Assembly (NCBI RefSeq): GCF_016908565.1
Contig: NZ_JAFBED010000004.1
Coordinates: forward strand, 62,001 to 126,000
Reading direction: 5' to 3'
DNA from: Sutcliffiella tianshenii
GTDB lineage: Bacteria; Bacillota; Bacilli; Bacillales; Bacillaceae_I
Length of the DNA: 64,000 nucleotides
Shown here: piece after piece, positions 51,165 to 59,800 of the stretch
How positions within the stretch are numbered: position 1 is the stretch's first letter
Layout of the letters: each line of letters begins with the position of its first letter
Program-made: the position numbers and the translations under genes
Notes under the pieces: model-generated
Told to the model about the DNA's origin: nothing
The model's input: only the letters and a program-made list of their open reading frames with translations
Databases searched by the model: none

Positions 51165-53282
51165 CTATTGGACGGAAGAAGTAGTGATGGTACTTTCGTA
51201 GATGTACTCTGTTTTTCGACTTACATCTTCCCAATCGTATTCTTTCAAGGCTATCTCTCTTGCTTTCTCCCCAAGACCTTTTCCAAGAGCAGGATCCTCG
51301 AATACTTCCACTATCATGTCTACTAACTGTCCTACGTTTCCAGGCTCGAAATAAAGGCCTGTTGAATGATCCTCCAATATGTTTGCAAGTCCCCCTGTTC
51401 TTGATGCTATAACAGGCTTACCTGCTACCTTTCCCTCAAGCGCCACGATTCCGAACGGTTCATAGAGGCTCGGTACAACCATCAGATCGCAACGGCTAAG
51501 CATTGCCGCTTTTTCCCGCTCATACAAAAAGCCTACGAAAATAATCGATTTCCCCAATCCCAGTTGGCTGACCCGTTTACGGTATGCATCCAAAAGTGGT
51601 CCCTTTCCTCCTGCAACAAATAGACAATCCGGGTACTCCTTCAAAATGACGGCTGCGGCCTCTATGAAAATATCGAATCCCTTTTCCGGAACCATCCTTC
51701 CAAGTGCAAGCACGAGATGCTTATGCGGATATCGCTCCAGAAGCCCATTGATGTTATCACTTTCCTCGGATCCCCCAAAAATGCGCACCCCATTCGGGAT
51801 CACGGAAAGCTTTTCTTTTCTGAAAGCAAATTCCCGTTGCAATTCCTTTTCCATATAATCACTGCAGACAATCACCTTATCCGAATCGGAAATCAACCCC
51901 TCTTCCTGCCTTAACGTCATTTCCTGCAGCGGCGTAGGAGGATTCCCGTTCAACCTTCCTGTTTCAGAAGCATGTATCGTTGTCACCAATGGGATGGATA
52001 GGATGTTCTTGATGCTTCTTGCAGCAAGCCCCACCATCCAATCATGTGCATGGATGACTGTAAAATCCGATTGAACGTTCAGTTCTACCGCTTTTTCCAC
52101 CATATTCATATTGAATCTTGCCACATACAGGTGAAAATCATCAAAGGTTTGATGAATTTCCTTTATTCGATGAACATGGATGCCATTGATCTTTTCATAA
52201 TCCGGAGCACCTACAAAGCTTGGTGTCAGTAGAGACACATCATGCCCTAGTGAGGTCAAAGCGTTTGCAAGCTCCCAAACATGCTTTCCAAGTCCCCCTA
52301 CCACAGACGGAGGAAATTCCCAGGAGAGCATCAGGATCCTTTGCTTACCGGCCTTTTTTTCTTCGCGTACCAAATGATTATGACTGCTGTTGGCAGAATA
52401 GAATAGGTCCTTCCTATCTACTTGTGGAAAAGTTGCAATAGGAGAGTGCGTGAACCACTCCAACATACTGCAAGTTTCTATCTTTCTCATAAGTTCTTTC
52501 AGAAATAGGGGGAACTCCACCCATTCGCTACCGATATCTGTCATTAAAAGATTAACCTGTGACGAAATTGCGGAATTCCTAGTTTCTTCCTGTAAAAGGT
52601 CCACGAGCATGGCAGCATGGGTTTCTATGGTTTTGTGGGCTTCCTCGCTCTCATACCACTTTTTTTCTTTGAGATGCTTCTTTTCCCTTTTAAACAGCTT
52701 GATGCCTAAAGCCCCACGGAAATCCGGCCAGAGTGAATAGTCTTTCAGTTCATTCCAGTTTTTTTCATATGCAACATCACTTTTGGGGTCAAGATAATTG
52801 GAGTCTTTAGCAAAGCCTTCTTCTCCAATCAGATGATCATGCAGCTCGGTCCCCTTATGGAATTCCTGAGAAACTGCAATCATTTTCCCTGAACCCATCA
52901 AGTCACTCAGGAGATCCAATATGTTCCCTTCATATTCCCTCAAAAGCTGGATGAACTTCCCGGATTGTTCTTTATATCTGGAGTAGACGGCCTTTTCTTT
53001 CATATGTGTGGAAAGTGATACTTCCCGATCTAGGAATGCATCTCTTTTTAGTAGATAGGAAGCATATCGTTCCATAAGGGGTTCATTGGAGAGGTTTTCA
53101 ATTAATGAAGGGGAAAAAGCCATCGCTAATGGGAATGGGTAATGGTCATTCTTGCACTGATAGAACAAGGGAATATATAGAAGCGTCAGCCTTTCGAAAA
53201 AATCGGCTTCCGCTTGATAATCAAACGGTTCCACTACAGGGAAGTCGGAATGGATAACGATTGAGAAATATGTCTTTTTCAT
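51165..53282 (-). CDS. Two-domain glycosyltransferase: DUF1957/GH57-like region fused to GT4
   Basis: The start at 53282 follows GGGAGGGAAG and gives about 705 aa. The N-terminal 330 residues are acidic and helical and resemble the C-terminal region of GH57-type branching enzymes (KKTYFSIVIHSDFPVV, then FHKGTELHDH). The GT4 half begins RILMLSWEFPPSVVGGLGKHVWELANAL and contains VIPNGVRIF, LALGRMVPEKGFDIFIEAA and PSLYEPFGIVALEGKVAGKPV (the E-x7-E motif). This is glycogen-synthase-like organisation. It overlaps neither neighbour but follows the DUF4912-like gene by one base. Confidence 0.85.
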   Translation of the reverse strand: MKKTYFSIVIHSDFPVVEPFDYQAEADFFERLTLLYIPLFYQCKNDHYPFPLAMAFSPSLIENLSNEPLMERYASYLLKRDAFLDREVSLSTHMKEKAVYSRYKEQSGKFIQLLREYEGNILDLLSDLMGSGKMIAVSQEFHKGTELHDHLIGEEGFAKDSNYLDPKSDVAYEKNWNELKDYSLWPDFRGALGIKLFKREKKHLKEKKWYESEEAHKTIETHAAMLVDLLQEETRNSAISSQVNLLMTDIGSEWVEFPLFLKELMRKIETCSMLEWFTHSPIATFPQVDRKDLFYSANSSHNHLVREEKKAGKQRILMLSWEFPPSVVGGLGKHVWELANALTSLGHDVSLLTPSFVGAPDYEKINGIHVHRIKEIHQTFDDFHLYVARFNMNMVEKAVELNVQSDFTVIHAHDWMVGLAARSIKNILSIPLVTTIHASETGRLNGNPPTPLQEMTLRQEEGLISDSDKVIVCSDYMEKELQREFAFRKEKLSVIPNGVRIFGGSEESDNINGLLERYPHKHLVLALGRMVPEKGFDIFIEAAAVILKEYPDCLFVAGGKGPLLDAYRKRVSQLGLGKSIIFVGFLYEREKAAMLSRCDLMVVPSLYEPFGIVALEGKVAGKPVIASRTGGLANILEDHSTGLYFEPGNVGQLVDMIVEVFEDPALGKGLGEKAREIALKEYDWEDVSRKTEYIYESTITTSSVQ

Positions 53283-53283
53283 A

Positions 53284-53748
53284 CTACTTCCCTCCCGTAT
53301 TTTCATAATAGGTATATGTAGAAACTTGAGAATACAAGTCTTTATCATCCAAGGAAAATGGCGTCCATTCACCCTTTTCGGGGTGGCATGTCATTTGTTT
53401 GCCATAGAATCTCTCACAATCTGACTGTAGGACCGGAAAGAAATCTTCCCCACTTCCAAATCCAACCTCGACCATGAATTGATTACTTTCAGGTATAGAC
53501 TGGCCAATTAAACTACTGGTGCCTTCTTCTACCACTATATCGAGATACTGCCCATAAAGGCCATTTTTCTGAGAGTTTTCCTTCCATACAATAATTCGGA
53601 CCGTAACCGGCAAGGACTTTTCGAACTTACCCTTATACATGTGAACAAAGGACTTGCGCCAGGAGGAAAATTTCCATTCAACAGATAATTTGCCATTGTT
53701 TTCAAAATGAGTATGGAGGAATTCAGTATGGGCTTCGGACAATTTCAA
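53284..53748 (-). CDS. DUF4912-like domain protein
   Basis: 154 aa: a beta-rich protein with VRIIVWKENSQKNGLYGQYLDIVVEEG and FMVEVGFGSGEDFFPVLQSD, reminiscent of DUF4912 domains, which adopt a carbohydrate-binding-like fold. It is first in the cluster with the GT4 enzyme and the nucleotidyltransferase, so the three probably make or bind the same glycan. Family assignment is tentative. Confidence 0.65.
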   Translation of the reverse strand: MKLSEAHTEFLHTHFENNGKLSVEWKFSSWRKSFVHMYKGKFEKSLPVTVRIIVWKENSQKNGLYGQYLDIVVEEGTSSLIGQSIPESNQFMVEVGFGSGEDFFPVLQSDCERFYGKQMTCHPEKGEWTPFSLDDKDLYSQVSTYTYYENTGGK

Positions 53749-54002
53749 TCACTCCTCCTATCATTGATGAACCAAGCTTTCTTTCATCATATCATGTGAA
53801 TTTTCTTTCCCACAACCACCCTTTTTTGTCGTCTTTTCAGTTATTGTGTTAATTTTTCAAAGAATGGAGTATTTTTTATGACCGTACCTTAAAATATTTC
53901 ACAAATATGTCATATTTAAAGGAGGAAATTGTCGAAGAGGTATGTTGCCCTGCTTTTGTGTATGTTATAAAAAAGAGAGAGAAATTTAGATGAGGTGACA
54001 AC

Positions 54003-54386
54003 ATGTTAATCGCAAGTATTCTACTAATAGCCATCGCTGCCGGGCTAATAGCCCTTTCATTCTTTGTAGGCGACAAATATTCCGAGCTTCAGGAAGAAGT
54101 GGAACAGCTGTCATTAGACGTAGTTCAGGATAAATACAAGCTTGAAAGAAAAATCAAAGTATTGGAAGAAGAGCTTCTAATCGGAGCAGCACCCTTACAT
54201 AATAAGAAAGTCCAAGAAAAGAAAGCTGCCCATCAGGATGTCAGCCAGGAAGATGTAACCATTTCCCTTTTCAAAAAAGGATACACTGCTTCACAAATCT
54301 CCCAATTCACTTCCACTTCCATCGAAAAAGTGGAAAGTGTACTGCAGTCAGCAAAACTGAAAGGGAATGCAGTCAATGAAAACTAA
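54003..54386 (+). CDS. Membrane-anchored protein with coiled coil and HTH-like end
   Basis: 127 aa: an N-terminal membrane helix (residues 2-22), a coiled coil (about 28-75) and a C-terminal helical motif KGYTASQISQFTSTSIEKVESVLQ that resembles a helix-turn-helix. Overlaps the next gene by 11 bp. A bitopic cytoplasmic-facing regulator or scaffold is plausible. No family recognised. Confidence 0.65.
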   Translation: MLIASILLIAIAAGLIALSFFVGDKYSELQEEVEQLSLDVVQDKYKLERKIKVLEEELLIGAAPLHNKKVQEKKAAHQDVSQEDVTISLFKKGYTASQISQFTSTSIEKVESVLQSAKLKGNAVNEN

Positions 54387-54858
54387 TTTACGTGCATTTG
54401 CAGTCGGGATCATTTTTGCAACCGGAGTAATGGGAGTAGCATATTCCATTGTCAGCTCTGACACTTTAGGAAAATCGGAAGTCAAAGCTTATGCCAAAGA
54501 GAACGATATGCATTTATTGACAAACGAAGAATACCAGGAGCTTCTTCCTTCCATTGAAGAAGAGAAGCCAGCAGAACAAAGCACTGAACAAAAACCTCCT
54601 GCCGCTGAGCAGGAAAAGCCTGAAGAGGAAGCCCAAGCTGAAGAGGCGAACGAACCTTTTGACGTGAATATTCCGGATGGGATGGCAACCTACGAAGTTT
54701 CTGAGCTTTTGGAAGCTGAAGGCGTGATCAAGGATGCAGATGAATTTGATGCATTCCTGGAAGATCGCGATATTGCCACCCGTGTAAGGGCAGGTACTTT
54801 CACGATGAAAAAGAACATGAGCTATGAAGAAGCTGCCGGCGTCCTGATTCGCCAATAA
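54376..54858 (+). CDS. MltG/YceG N-terminal-like protein without catalytic domain
   Basis: 160 aa from the ATG at 54376 (AAAGGGAA upstream). One N-terminal membrane helix, then a Glu/Pro/Ala-rich linker and a C-terminal segment VNIPDGMATYEVSELLEAEGVI...TRVRAGTFTMKKNMSYEEAAGVLIRQ. That segment equals the LysM-like N-terminal domain of endolytic transglycosylase MltG, but the lytic domain is absent. May bind nascent peptidoglycan. Coupled to the upstream gene. Confidence 0.75.
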   Translation: MKTNLRAFAVGIIFATGVMGVAYSIVSSDTLGKSEVKAYAKENDMHLLTNEEYQELLPSIEEEKPAEQSTEQKPPAAEQEKPEEEAQAEEANEPFDVNIPDGMATYEVSELLEAEGVIKDADEFDAFLEDRDIATRVRAGTFTMKKNMSYEEAAGVLIRQ

Positions 54859-54867
54859 ATATAGATA

Positions 54868-54907
54868 AACGAGGATGATGCTTGATGCATGATCCTCGTT
54901 TTTTGTT
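54868..54907. terminator. Convergent terminator
   Basis: GAGGAT pairs with ATCCTC around a 14-nt partly self-paired loop, with a T run, between convergent genes. Confidence 0.8.
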
Positions 54908-55257
54908 TATTCCACTACCAATAGTGCGGTCATTTCTTGGTGGCCTTCGCCACATGGGATGCTGCAGATGATTTTGTAGGTTCCCGCTTTCAGGTTGGCG
55001 GTAGCTTTTCCTTCTCCGTCGATTTTCATGTCAGTTCCCTCGACCGTGATACCGTGGTAGCCTTCCGCATTTTTCAATTGGATGGTTACGTCGCCAGCCT
55101 TTGCCTTATATTCCTCTTTATCAAATTTGTAGTTGGAAGCGTTCAGGGTTACTGTTTCCCCGCCTCCTTGTTCAGAGCTTGCATGGTCTTCTCCTCCGCA
55201 TGCAGCCATGATGGATACTAGCATGATAATCATAAATGACAAGACTAACTTTTTCAT
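54907..55257 (-). CDS. CuA-domain cupredoxin lipoprotein
   Basis: 116 aa. The leader ends in IMAACGGED (lipobox), followed by a cupredoxin fold whose last strands carry CSIPCGEGHQEM, the C-x3-C-x3-H-x2-M binding site of CuA, with an upstream histidine in GYHGITVEG. It resembles the soluble part of cytochrome oxidase subunit II without the membrane helix or cytochrome. It sits 30 bp after oxidase subunit I on the same strand, so it may supply electrons or copper to the enzyme. Confidence 0.85.
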   Translation of the reverse strand: MKKLVLSFMIIMLVSIMAACGGEDHASSEQGGGETVTLNASNYKFDKEEYKAKAGDVTIQLKNAEGYHGITVEGTDMKIDGEGKATANLKAGTYKIICSIPCGEGHQEMTALLVVE

Positions 55258-55286
55258 TTTCTATTCCTCCCAATGTTTTTAGTTGT

Positions 55287-56942
55287 TTACCAGAGTTTAA
55301 AGCCCGGTGATCCAGGTGGTGCATGGTGGATCATATCTATGATTGGTATTGTATAGGCAAATAGGATAAGGGCGATCGTGATGCCGATCCATAGTTTCCA
55401 GTTTTCCAGGATCCTCGGCGTTTTTTCCGCATTTGGTGCAACTTCTCCTAAAGGGAACTCCTCCACACCCTTAGGTGCAAACCAAGCCAGGTTGATCATT
55501 ACATACATCAGTAACAGAATTGCGATAAAAAGAATGCTTCCCCCTACCGCCATTGCCACTTCATAAGGAATCCAGCCTAATGCATCAGGATGATCGTTAT
55601 AGGTCGTATAAGAGGTCCGACGAGGCGCCCCGAACAGACCGACCGTGTGCATCGCACCAGACATGAAGAACATTCCGACAGCCCACAGGATGGTTTGAAG
55701 GTTGGCAAGCTTATGCATCTTCGCAGTCAGCTTCCTGCCTGTCAAATGGGGTACGAGCCAATATCCGATCCCAAAGAATGTCAAGGCAACAGAAGATGCA
55801 ACCGTCAGATGAAAATGTCCGGTGACCCAAAGTGTATTGTGCACCACCTGATTCAGCTGGTTACTTGCGTTTACGATCCCGCCCGCTCCGGCAGGAATGA
55901 ATATGAGCATCCCCATCATCGGTGCAAAAAATCTAGCGTCCTTCCATGGAAGCATTCTGAACCATCCAAACAGGCTTTTCGCTCCCCTTTCGCGCCCTGA
56001 TAATTCAAAGGTTGCAAATAAGGAGAATGCAGTCATAAGGGATGGAACAATTACCATGAACGTCAAGACAACCTGCAGGTATTTCCAGAAAGGCGATATC
56101 CCAGACTCGAGAAGCTGATGGTGGAATCCTACAGGAATCGAGAACAGCAGGAACAGGACAAACGCCAGCCTTGCCAACGAATCACTGAAGATCTTGCCTC
56201 CGATTATCTTTGGAATGATCGCATACCAGCAAATATAGGCTGGAAGCAGCCAGAAGTAGACCAATGGATGACCGAAATACCAGAAGAGCGTACGGCTCAA
56301 CAAGATATTGATCGTCTCCACCCAACCAAAGGACCAGGGGATGAACTGGAACAGTACGGATACTGCCACACCGATCGTTGCAATCAGCCATAGAAGCATA
56401 GTCATGATGGCCATGAAGCTGAGTAGTGGCGATAACTCTCCTTTATGTGCTTTTTTCCACAGGTAATATTGACGGATCATGCTGAAGCCGCCGATCCAGC
56501 TACCCACAATAACAAGGGTCAGGGCGATATAATACCAAGGTGATGCCTGCAGAGGTGCATAGAATGTATAAAGGACTGTCGCCTTGTTCAGCAGGATCAT
56601 GATGACACCAAGAACGGTCCCGGCAGTCATCGTCATGAATCCGATCCAACCACTTAGAAGCGATCCAGAGTTAAGCTTGCCGGTGGTACGGCTGATACAC
56701 GCCAATAAAAATCCGATAATGAAAAATGTTGTAAATATAAGTCCAAGCAGCACGCCATGTGCCGTTAATAGCTGGTAATAGCCTATGCCTGTAGGCAAAG
56801 TCAGTGTCCCGCTCCTGACCAGCGTTTGCAGAAGACCTGCCACCGCACCAAGAAACAAAGCGGTAAATGCCACAAAAAAATGTGCCAAAATAAGTTTTGC
56901 ATCCCGTTTATCAATTATTTCGGAAACCTTGTTCAAATTCAT
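55287..56942 (-). CDS. cbaA: ba3-type cytochrome c oxidase subunit I
   Basis: 551 aa with 13 or so membrane helices. The active site shows TLFWYFGHPLVYFWLLPAY (HPxVY, with the crosslinked His-Tyr pair), the HNTLWVTGHFHLTVAS CuB/haem segment and no E-x-x-x-x K-channel glutamate of A-type enzymes. These are features of B-type (ba3) oxidases, which reduce oxygen to water while pumping protons with high oxygen affinity. Preceded by subunit II and a small subunit; the start lies just after the subunit II stop. Confidence 0.95.
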   Translation of the reverse strand: MNLNKVSEIIDKRDAKLILAHFFVAFTALFLGAVAGLLQTLVRSGTLTLPTGIGYYQLLTAHGVLLGLIFTTFFIIGFLLACISRTTGKLNSGSLLSGWIGFMTMTAGTVLGVIMILLNKATVLYTFYAPLQASPWYYIALTLVIVGSWIGGFSMIRQYYLWKKAHKGELSPLLSFMAIMTMLLWLIATIGVAVSVLFQFIPWSFGWVETINILLSRTLFWYFGHPLVYFWLLPAYICWYAIIPKIIGGKIFSDSLARLAFVLFLLFSIPVGFHHQLLESGISPFWKYLQVVLTFMVIVPSLMTAFSLFATFELSGRERGAKSLFGWFRMLPWKDARFFAPMMGMLIFIPAGAGGIVNASNQLNQVVHNTLWVTGHFHLTVASSVALTFFGIGYWLVPHLTGRKLTAKMHKLANLQTILWAVGMFFMSGAMHTVGLFGAPRRTSYTTYNDHPDALGWIPYEVAMAVGGSILFIAILLLMYVMINLAWFAPKGVEEFPLGEVAPNAEKTPRILENWKLWIGITIALILFAYTIPIIDMIHHAPPGSPGFKLW

Positions 56943-56943
56943 A

Positions 56944-57411
56944 TCAGCTCACCTCAATCTTTGCGCTCATTACTTGATGACCGGCACCACAGTACTCATT
57001 ACATAGGATCAGATAACTTCCAGCCTCATCAAACGTATGTGTAATGGAATTGATATGTCCTGGAGTTATCATCATATTGACATTGGTATTGGCAATGGCA
57101 AATCCATGAACAACATCCTTGCTCGTCACCTTGAAATGTACGGTGGCACCTTTTGGAATCTGAATGTCATTAGGCGTAAAGGAAAATGCCTGGGACACCA
57201 TCACCAATTCATATTCGTTTTCTCCAATCTTTTTCAAACCCGGTTCATTAAATGGCGCCGTTTCGTCCACTTTTGCAGGATTGATGGTCATATGGTCACT
57301 AGGTGGTGTATGCCCCATGGCAAAAGCGCTGACGCCGATGATGGATAGGAATAAGATCAAGGTTCCCCCACCTATCAGAAGCCACCATTTTTCATATTTG
57401 TGCATATGCAT
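56944..57411 (-). CDS. cbaB: ba3-type cytochrome c oxidase subunit II
   Basis: 155 aa: one N-terminal membrane helix (about 10-30) and a cupredoxin domain with the CuA site: KDVVHGFAIANTNVNMMITPGH, then LCNEYCGAGHQVM (C-x3-C-x3-H-x2-M). Accepts electrons from cytochrome c or a small copper protein and passes them to subunit I. Preceded by GGGGTGA and overlapping nothing. Confidence 0.95.
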   Translation of the reverse strand: MHMHKYEKWWLLIGGGTLILFLSIIGVSAFAMGHTPPSDHMTINPAKVDETAPFNEPGLKKIGENEYELVMVSQAFSFTPNDIQIPKGATVHFKVTSKDVVHGFAIANTNVNMMITPGHINSITHTFDEAGSYLILCNEYCGAGHQVMSAKIEVS

Positions 57412-57430
57412 TGCGATTCACCCCAAATTT

Positions 57431-57592
57431 TTATAGTCTCGTTAAGAAAAGAGCATAGATCCCAGCCCATAAAAGGAAGATAAAAGCACCAACCAACAGT
57501 ACGGAAATAAAAGTCCCTTTTAATGTACTTTCAGTCTTTGGAGTTGTTTTGACATTGACCTTATTGATAGGAGTAATTTTAGGCTCCATCAT
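57431..57592 (-). CDS. Small oxidase subunit (subunit IIa-like)
   Basis: 53 aa with GGGGGAG upstream; two consecutive ATG codons at the start. A polar head of about 27 residues (MMEPKITPINKVNVKTTP) and a single membrane helix near the C-terminus (TFISVLLVGAFIFLLWAGIY). Position first in the ba3 operon and architecture match the IIa-type subunit that replaces the missing second helix of subunit II. Not picked up by length cut-offs. Confidence 0.8.
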   Translation of the reverse strand: MMEPKITPINKVNVKTTPKTESTLKGTFISVLLVGAFIFLLWAGIYALFLTRL

Positions 57593-57616
57593 GTGTCTCC
57601 CCCTTTCCTTACCTCC

Positions 57617-57666
57617 TATTGTCAGTGTATTGGATTTGATAAGTTGACACTGTGATAAATATCACA
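57617..57666 (-). promoter_or_regulatory. FNR box and promoter of the ba3 oxidase operon
   Basis: TGTGATAAATATCACA (57651-57666) is a consensus FNR/CRP site (TGTGA-N6-TCACA). On the minus strand a -10-like TACACT lies at 57624-57629; its centre is 32 bp from the centre of the box, so the box sits at -41.5, the class II position for activation. The first gene of the operon starts at 57592 and fnr is the next gene upstream. Confidence 0.8.
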
Positions 57667-57694
57667 TTCAAAAGGATTATTTTGACAGAATGAT

Positions 57695-57760
57695 GAACAA
57701 AAAAAGATTAGAGAAAAATGGTGATATTCCATCCTGCTCCAATCTTTTCACAGTTTTTTT
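57695..57760 (-). terminator. Terminator of fnr
   Basis: On the minus strand AAGATTGGAG pairs with CTCTAATCTT around a 25-nt loop, followed by TTTTTTT. Confidence 0.7.
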
Positions 57761-57762
57761 AG

Positions 57763-58488
57763 CTAGATCCTGCAGACCTCCAATGGGCATAACTCACAGT
57801 GACACTCATCTCTTAAATACTGCAGATTCAAGATGCGCAGCAATCCATTTTCATCATGATCAATCACTTTTTCCTTCTTTAATGCAGCAAGCATCCGATT
57901 CACCGTTTCCCTTGAGGTGCCGATCATATCCGAGAACTCCTGGTTTGTCAGATTTATCTTGATCGTGATTCCGTTCCCTTCCACTTCACCGAAGGAGTTG
58001 GAGAGCCTGATAAGGGTGGAACAGAGCGCACCTTTCTTTCCATATAATAAGAGATCACGCAGCTTTAAATTAGTAATCTGGTTTTTCCTGGCCATCCACC
58101 GCACAAACTCCATCGCGGCTTTACCATTATTGGAAAGAATGAAATCGAGATCTTCAAGATAGATGACATCTATGATGCAATCCTCTTTTGCCACTGCGCT
58201 GAAGCAATGTTTCCCCTCATCCAGACTTCCAAACTCACCCAAAAGATCTCCCTCTCTGAAAAGATGAATCATGATTTCCTTCCCATCATCAGTCATTTTC
58301 GTCATCTTCAACTGCCCTTTACTTACGTAAAAAAGCCTGTTTGAAATTTCATTTTCGGCAAACAAATAGGAACCTTTTTTTATTTTGTGCTCGAACATTA
58401 TTTCATTCAAAAGCTTCCATGTTTCTTCTGAAAAAATGTGCTTGCTATAATCGCTCTTTGGGGGTTGTGGCATTTTCGTAGATTCCAT
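57763..58488 (-). CDS. fnr: Fnr, oxygen-responsive transcription regulator
   Basis: The ATG at 58488 follows AAAGGTGAGG by 5 bp and gives 241 aa. A cyclic-nucleotide-type sensor domain (FAENEISNRLFYVSKGQLKM, GDLLGEFGSL) precedes a Crp-type HTH (TNQEFSDMIGTSRETVNRMLAALKKE). The extreme C-terminus reads RDECHCELCPLEVCRI, the four-cysteine cluster that binds [4Fe-4S] in Bacillus Fnr, unlike the N-terminal cluster of enterobacteria. Activates genes on loss of oxygen. A perfect site lies before the neighbouring oxidase operon. Confidence 0.95.
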   Translation of the reverse strand: MESTKMPQPPKSDYSKHIFSEETWKLLNEIMFEHKIKKGSYLFAENEISNRLFYVSKGQLKMTKMTDDGKEIMIHLFREGDLLGEFGSLDEGKHCFSAVAKEDCIIDVIYLEDLDFILSNNGKAAMEFVRWMARKNQITNLKLRDLLLYGKKGALCSTLIRLSNSFGEVEGNGITIKINLTNQEFSDMIGTSRETVNRMLAALKKEKVIDHDENGLLRILNLQYLRDECHCELCPLEVCRI

Positions 58489-58609
58489 TGGAACCTCACC
58501 TTTCGTTACTGACATTTGAATCACTCTATTTCATTTTAGAAAAAGCGGTTCTGTTCAGGTATCAGGGAATATCCCCATAATGATCTGGGGACTCCCCTAT
58601 TCTTTTGAC

Positions 58610-58653
58610 CATCAAAAAAGGCAGCAGATCATCAAACAGATCGCTGCCATTTC
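58610..58653 (-). terminator. Terminator of the PAS histidine kinase gene
   Basis: GGCAGCGATC pairs with GATCTGCTGCC around TGTTTGAT, followed by TTTTTTG on the minus strand. Confidence 0.85.
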
Positions 58654-58655
58654 TC

Positions 58656-59750
58656 TTACTTAATATTATTTGATTCCAGCGGGATTGGAATCGTTGCTCT
58701 AACCAAAGTCCCTTTACCAGGACTGGTATCAATATGAAGCTTTCCATGTACGGATTTCGCCCGTTCCTCCATACTGAAAAGTCCGACCCCTAGTCTCTCC
58801 TTTAAAGGGTCATATCCTACACCTTTATCCAATACCTCAAGCTCTATCCTATCTTCATCACCATGTATCGATACGCTGACTTCGTTTACTTCGGCATACT
58901 TCCTGACATTGGTGAGCGCCTCTTGGACGATGCGATAAACCGCTGTTTCGATTTGAACATCATATCTGCCGGAAACTTCACTTTGAAAATCAACCTTTAT
59001 CCCGTAATGTTGGGAGTAACGATTAATAAAGGAACGCAAGGCAGGAATCAGCCCCAGATCATCAAGAAGCGAAGGTCTGAGATCCCAGGAGATGCCTCGG
59101 ATATCTTCTATCATCTTTGTTACATCCTTCTGCAAATGATGAATCAATGGATGTTCCATTTCCGTATGAAGCCGGTTGATGGTGATAAGCAGGCTATACA
59201 GGTTTTGACCTATTCCATCATGCAGCTCACGCGATACCTTCTTCCGCTCCTCCTCCTGGACATGGATGAGCTTAGTCATCATTGCTTGAAGCTCTTCCTG
59301 GACAAGCTTCCGCTCTGTAATTTCCGTCCGGATAGATAGATATTGATAGGGAGTCCCGTTTTTATCCAAAAAAGGGACGATGGTCGTATCCACCCAGTAG
59401 TAGGAGCCGTCCTTCTTTTTATTTTTAATTTCTCCCTTCCAAACATTCCCTTGACGGATGGTTTCCCAAAGATTACGGAAAAAATCTTTCGGATGATGAT
59501 AGGAATTGATGATCCGATGAGTCTTTCCCATTACTTCTTCTCGTTTGTACCCTGATATCTCACAAAACTTATCGTTTACATAGTTGATGACGCCATTTTT
59601 ATCAGTGAGTGCAACAATGGAGGATTCATCCAATGCATATTTGATATCCGCCAATTCCCGATCTCTTTCCGCTTGAAATCCTGCCTGGCCATCCTCCGGA
59701 CCATTCCACCCATCCGTTTTCAACCTTCTTGATTCGGTCTTTTCCTTCAC
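58656..59750 (-). CDS. PAS sensor histidine kinase (NarX/NreB-type HisKA_3)
   Basis: Start at the GTG at 59750, as TTGGAGG lies 8 bp upstream; the ORF start at 59765 overlaps that site. About 364 aa: a PAS domain (about 45-165; ITDKNGVINYV... GEIKNKKKDGSYYWVDT), then HisKA_3 with RELHDGIGQNLYSLLITINRL and a HATPase (EALTNVRKYAEVNE; GLFSMEERAKSVHG). No membrane helix and no iron-sulfur cysteines, so a cytoplasmic redox or small-molecule sensor. Partner regulator is the gene directly upstream. Confidence 0.9.
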   Translation of the reverse strand: MKEKTESRRLKTDGWNGPEDGQAGFQAERDRELADIKYALDESSIVALTDKNGVINYVNDKFCEISGYKREEVMGKTHRIINSYHHPKDFFRNLWETIRQGNVWKGEIKNKKKDGSYYWVDTTIVPFLDKNGTPYQYLSIRTEITERKLVQEELQAMMTKLIHVQEEERKKVSRELHDGIGQNLYSLLITINRLHTEMEHPLIHHLQKDVTKMIEDIRGISWDLRPSLLDDLGLIPALRSFINRYSQHYGIKVDFQSEVSGRYDVQIETAVYRIVQEALTNVRKYAEVNEVSVSIHGDEDRIELEVLDKGVGYDPLKERLGVGLFSMEERAKSVHGKLHIDTSPGKGTLVRATIPIPLESNNIK

Positions 59751-59800
59751 TATGGAATCCTCCAATCTATAGTTTTTCAGAGACAGAATACCTTGCTTTC

